From contig WASR01000045.1 in NCBI GenBank assembly GCA_009712615.1, positions 1 to 8,199 on the forward strand: a stretch of DNA of 8,199 nt. The letters are read 5' to 3'. Every line of letters starts with the position of its first letter. The first letter of the stretch is position 1. This DNA is from Methanobacterium sp. GTDB lineage: Archaea > Methanobacteriota > Methanobacteria > Methanobacteriales > Methanobacteriaceae. Below, one piece after another: positions 6,205 through 8,199 of the stretch. Below the pieces are notes generated by a model. That model had not been told where the DNA came from and ran no database searches. It saw only the letters and a list, made by a program, of their open reading frames with translations. The translations under genes and the position numbers were made by a program.

Positions 6205-7464
6205 ATGAAGAGATCAAATTTAGTGGGAATTTTACTGTTCCTAATGACAGTTGGAATGTTGGTTCACACATCTGCCGCCACAATGAACGTGGTTGTTATA
6301 ACAGACCCTACAGGACAGGATCCAAATGGTGCGGCTGCAGGAAGTCAATCCTGGGCAGAAAACATGTTCCAGTCCACATTCATCCTTTCAAAAGATAAAC
6401 ATTTCTGTGTTCTCTCTGGTGGTGAAGGTAACGAAACTCCAAGGTTAGGTGCTATTGTATCAGCCATAAATAACCTTGAAAATGGAGGAACAGCAGAATC
6501 TGCAGCAAGCCTTGCAAATGGATTTTCAGGAATTAGGATCATGACTGGAGGACCAACTATTGGTGCTGCTGTCGGAGGATACTTCTTAGCATACGTTGTA
6601 GTTGTCTCAGATAATGGTACAATTACCATAACACCATACAGTGGAGGTATAGCGGTTTTACCGCCCGGAACTAAAGGTGCCATTATTCACCTGAGAAACA
6701 CTCCAGGAAACCCCCAATATGGTACCGCAGATGCTGTGCGTTTACAAACAGCTGAAATGATGGGTCAGATGATACGGGATGGTTATCCTGCTACTGATGT
6801 GGTTGCAGCAGCATTTAAAAATGTTGCAATTAATGCCGGTGAAAAACATGGTGGAGGTGCTTTAAACCTTGTTTCTGGTATCACGACTGGGGACATGTTC
6901 ACGCCTACCGAATTGAACACCACTGGTTTTTCGATGGACCAACCCTACAGTAAGGTTAGTGATAATGGTTGGAGTGTGGCATATCCTGAAGCTGCTAATT
7001 ATGAGGTCAGTCCAATTGATGGATCAAATCTTACAACAGTCTATGCATATCAAGCACTGCAAAATGCCATTACAGTGGATTCAAACACAACTTCAGTAGC
7101 TGTTTATGGTACAGACGCACCAGGAGTTGCTTCAACAACTCAAGAAATAGTTCAGGCGTCTGTTTCAAAACATGGTTTTAGTGGAACACAAATTGCTAAG
7201 GATATTAATAACGCAATTTCCAGTGGATTGCTTGTGGGGGTCAACGATGTTGAAGCCAGCGATATCAATGTGAATCAAAATCAAAAGGCTGTTGGTGTGT
7301 ATTTCAAAGCACTGCCAGATGATAGATCATCCCCACCATGGAACCTACCAATAAGTTCATCAATACTGAACTTGTTGGGAAACATGCAAACTGCCATAGG
7401 AATAATTCTGGTGATATTGGTGTTGTTTAGAAGCACGTTAATATCATCATTCCTAAAGAAGTAG
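6205..7464 (+). CDS. Large exported protein anchored by a C-terminal membrane helix; function unknown
   Basis: Family not recognised. The frame opens at ATG 6178 (428 residues; numbering here), but ATG 6205 is preferred for its ribosome site and signal peptide: MKR at 10-12, hydrophobic core about 15-29, plausible cleavage after TSAA (31-34). The exterior part is Gly/Ala/Thr-rich and mixed alpha/beta. Gly-rich turns include TGGPTIGAAVGG (123-134), PYSGGIAVLPPGTKG (153-167) and EKHGGGALNLVSG (222-234). N-glycosylation sequons occur at N85, N146, N247, N284 and N303. A hydrophobic helix at about 403-417 followed by RSTLISSFLKK forms a C-terminal anchor with a short basic tail inside. There is one cysteine in the exterior part (C77). 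It shares an operon with the POTRA-like protein and lies beside pseudomurein ligases, so a cell-envelope role is a reasonable guess. No catalytic motif could be assigned. Confidence 0.8.
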   Translation: MKRSNLVGILLFLMTVGMLVHTSAATMNVVVITDPTGQDPNGAAAGSQSWAENMFQSTFILSKDKHFCVLSGGEGNETPRLGAIVSAINNLENGGTAESAASLANGFSGIRIMTGGPTIGAAVGGYFLAYVVVVSDNGTITITPYSGGIAVLPPGTKGAIIHLRNTPGNPQYGTADAVRLQTAEMMGQMIRDGYPATDVVAAAFKNVAINAGEKHGGGALNLVSGITTGDMFTPTELNTTGFSMDQPYSKVSDNGWSVAYPEAANYEVSPIDGSNLTTVYAYQALQNAITVDSNTTSVAVYGTDAPGVASTTQEIVQASVSKHGFSGTQIAKDINNAISSGLLVGVNDVEASDINVNQNQKAVGVYFKALPDDRSSPPWNLPISSSILNLLGNMQTAIGIILVILVLFRSTLISSFLKK

Positions 7465-7476
7465 TAACTAAAAAGC

Positions 7477-7516
7477 GGAATAAATAATGAAATTTATTCC
7501 ATTTAAATTATTTTTT
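7477..7516 (+). terminator. Hairpin plus T6 terminator after the exported-protein operon
   Basis: GGAATAAAT (7477-7485) pairs perfectly with ATTTATTCC (7492-7500), giving a 9-base stem and 6-base loop, followed by a T6 run at 7511-7516. It starts 12 bases after the stop codon and should end the two-gene operon. Confidence 0.65.
7502..7509 (+). promoter_or_regulatory. TATA-like box for the DUF356-like gene
   Basis: TTTAAATT lies between the hairpin and the T6 run. A start about 25 bases downstream (near 7531) would sit at the AGGAG ribosome site, leaving a leader of about 15 bases. The position is plausible; the motif is weak evidence in AT-rich DNA. Confidence 0.3.
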
Positions 7517-7532
7517 ATTGAAAGATTTTTAC

Positions 7533-7537
7533 AGGAG
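7533..7537 (+). promoter_or_regulatory. Ribosome binding site AGGAG
   Basis: AGGAG sits 8 bases before ATG 7546, a strong match with normal spacing that fixes the start of the DUF356-like gene. Confidence 0.6.
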
Positions 7538-7545
7538 AAATTTTT

Positions 7546-7935
7546 ATGGCATTGATTTTAATAAGAGCCGAAGACCAAAGTAAACTTTTAAACACCCTCG
7601 CAGATATCGAGAGACATGCTGGCCTGAAAATAAGTGGTAAACCCCGAATTATAGAGTCAAAAAAGGCAGATGGCATAGCAACAAAAATTTTGAAACAGAA
7701 GGTAAGATCCAAATCAAAAATAGCTGTTCTTGTGAAGGTGGTTGACGACACAACCAAAAGCATTGTCCACATAAGAAAAATACATCCTCCAGCACATGTT
7801 GTGGTTGTAAGCGAAGAATACGCAGAATTTAAGGAATTAGAATCTAATTTCAATAGATTAAACCCTTTAAGAGGATATTACTCCCATAAAAGTGATAAAT
7901 CCACTGATTCTAAACAAGAAGACGAAAGTAATTAA
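7546..7935 (+). CDS. Small conserved methanogen protein, DUF356-like; function unknown
   Basis: 129 residues, soluble, without signal peptide or membrane helix. The opening MALILIRAEDQSKLLNTLAD and the core KPRIIESKKADGIATKILKQ (32-51) and HIRKIHPPAHVVVVS (75-89) recall the DUF356 family of methanogenic archaea; this is from memory of the family, not a search. Predicted structure is compact alpha/beta, with alternating hydrophobic strands (IAVLVKVV at 59-66, HVVVVS at 84-89). It is Lys-rich, and the last 20 or so residues are a polar Ser/Lys/Asp tail that looks disordered. It has its own ribosome site and probably its own promoter after a strong terminator, so a link to the wall genes is not implied. 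The function is unknown. Confidence 0.75.
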   Translation: MALILIRAEDQSKLLNTLADIERHAGLKISGKPRIIESKKADGIATKILKQKVRSKSKIAVLVKVVDDTTKSIVHIRKIHPPAHVVVVSEEYAEFKELESNFNRLNPLRGYYSHKSDKSTDSKQEDESN

Positions 7936-7937
7936 TT

Positions 7938-7945
7938 AAAAAAAA
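7938..7945 (-). terminator. T8 tract (minus strand) ending the MBF1-like gene
   Basis: Eight A residues on the plus strand read as T8 on the minus strand, 22 bases after the stop codon of the minus-strand gene. The plus-strand gene may in turn end at the T6 run at 7975-7980, which lies inside the last codons of the convergent gene. Confidence 0.45.
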
Positions 7946-7967
7946 TTCAAGAGAAAAATAGGGTAAG

Positions 7968-8199
7968 TTAGTTCTTTTTTATCCTAGCAATATCCCCTAT
8001 TGTTGCTTCTCTAACCTTTGCATGAGCCATTTCATCCATGGCAGTTCCATCATTCTTTTCTATAAGAACCAGTTTCAGTGTTTTCTCGAGTTTCTTTGCA
8101 AGTTTAATATCTGGAACCATTTTTCCGGATTCTATTCTGCTTATGACTGAGGCCTTTTCATACAGCTTTTCCGCAAGTTCTTCACGTGACCAGCCCTTT
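7968..8199 (-). CDS. mbf1: Archaeal MBF1-type helix-turn-helix protein, C-terminal part only
   Basis: Read on the minus strand from 8198 down to the stop at 7970-7968, the frame is open for 76 codons and runs off the window edge, so the N-terminal half (usually a zinc ribbon plus the first HTH helices) is missing. The visible part begins KGWSREELAEKLYEKASVIS and continues with RIESGKMVPD, the classic Xre/Cro-type recognition helix and turn, then KLAKKLEKTLKL. It ends in an archaeal-MBF1-like tail, ATIGDIARIKK. MBF1 (multiprotein bridging factor 1) is linked to the basal transcription machinery and the ribosome in Archaea. It converges with the DUF356-like gene, with 32 bases between their stop codons. 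The HTH call is strong; the MBF1 assignment is good but rests on the C-terminal half only. Confidence 0.82.
   Translation of the reverse strand, partial: KGWSREELAEKLYEKASVISRIESGKMVPDIKLAKKLEKTLKLVLIEKNDGTAMDEMAHAKVREATIGDIARIKKN

Noticed and set aside
7515..7853. Antisense frame opposite the DUF356-like gene
   Set aside because: The plus-strand gene has a strong AGGAG site and family-like sequence; the antisense product looks like frame shadow.
1..8199. CRISPR arrays, insertion sequences, tRNA genes, attachment sites
   Set aside because: No regular repeat-spacer pattern, transposase-like frame, tRNA-like cloverleaf or flanking terminal repeats were seen. The window looks like stable chromosomal core.

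Overview
This window looks like a chromosomal segment of a pseudomurein-walled methanogen of the order Methanobacteriales, probably a mesophilic Methanobacterium-like species. The main reason is a tight set of genes: an MraY-like phospho-sugar transferase followed by three different Mur-type peptide ligases. They occur with archaeal-type signals (AT-rich TATA-like boxes, T-tract terminators, GGTGA/AGGAG-type ribosome sites), an archaeal MBF1-type regulator and a small methanogen-type protein of unknown function. In Archaea, Mur ligases combined with an MraY homologue mark pseudomurein makers. The organism call is inference from gene content; no rRNA or marker gene is present.

Layout. Bases 1-978 hold an MraY-like integral membrane transferase, cut off at its N-terminus. 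Bases 1017-2486 hold a MurE/F-type ligase on the same strand, 38 bases downstream. A 197-base AT-rich gap (2487-2683) carries a T9 terminator, several small palindromes and a promoter candidate. Two more Mur ligases follow and overlap by 8 bases: 2684-4096 (degenerate core motifs) and 4089-5615 (MurT-like, with a Cys-rich ribbon insert). After a 135-base gap comes a second operon of two exported or membrane-anchored proteins of unknown function. The first (5751-6191) has a POTRA-like extracytoplasmic domain. The second (6178 or 6205-7464) is a large exterior domain with a signal peptide and a C-terminal membrane anchor. A clear hairpin plus T-tract ends this operon. A DUF356-like small protein (7546-7935) follows, then a convergent partial gene on the minus strand (7968-8199) encoding the C-terminal half of an archaeal MBF1-type helix-turn-helix protein; it has no start codon in the window.

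How the genes work together. In pseudomurein synthesis a short L-amino-acid peptide containing gamma-Glu and epsilon-Lys isopeptide bonds is built as a nucleotide-activated precursor, joined to the disaccharide and loaded onto a polyprenyl phosphate lipid. The three ligases are natural candidates for successive peptide extensions, and the MraY homologue for the lipid-loading step on the inner face of the membrane. The two exported proteins next door could act on the wall outside the membrane, but only proximity supports this. The points most worth following are the extra cytoplasmic domain in the MraY homologue, the altered active-site motifs in the middle ligase, the CxC-type ribbon in the third ligase without a GatD partner in view, and the POTRA-like protein in an organism presumed to lack an outer membrane.
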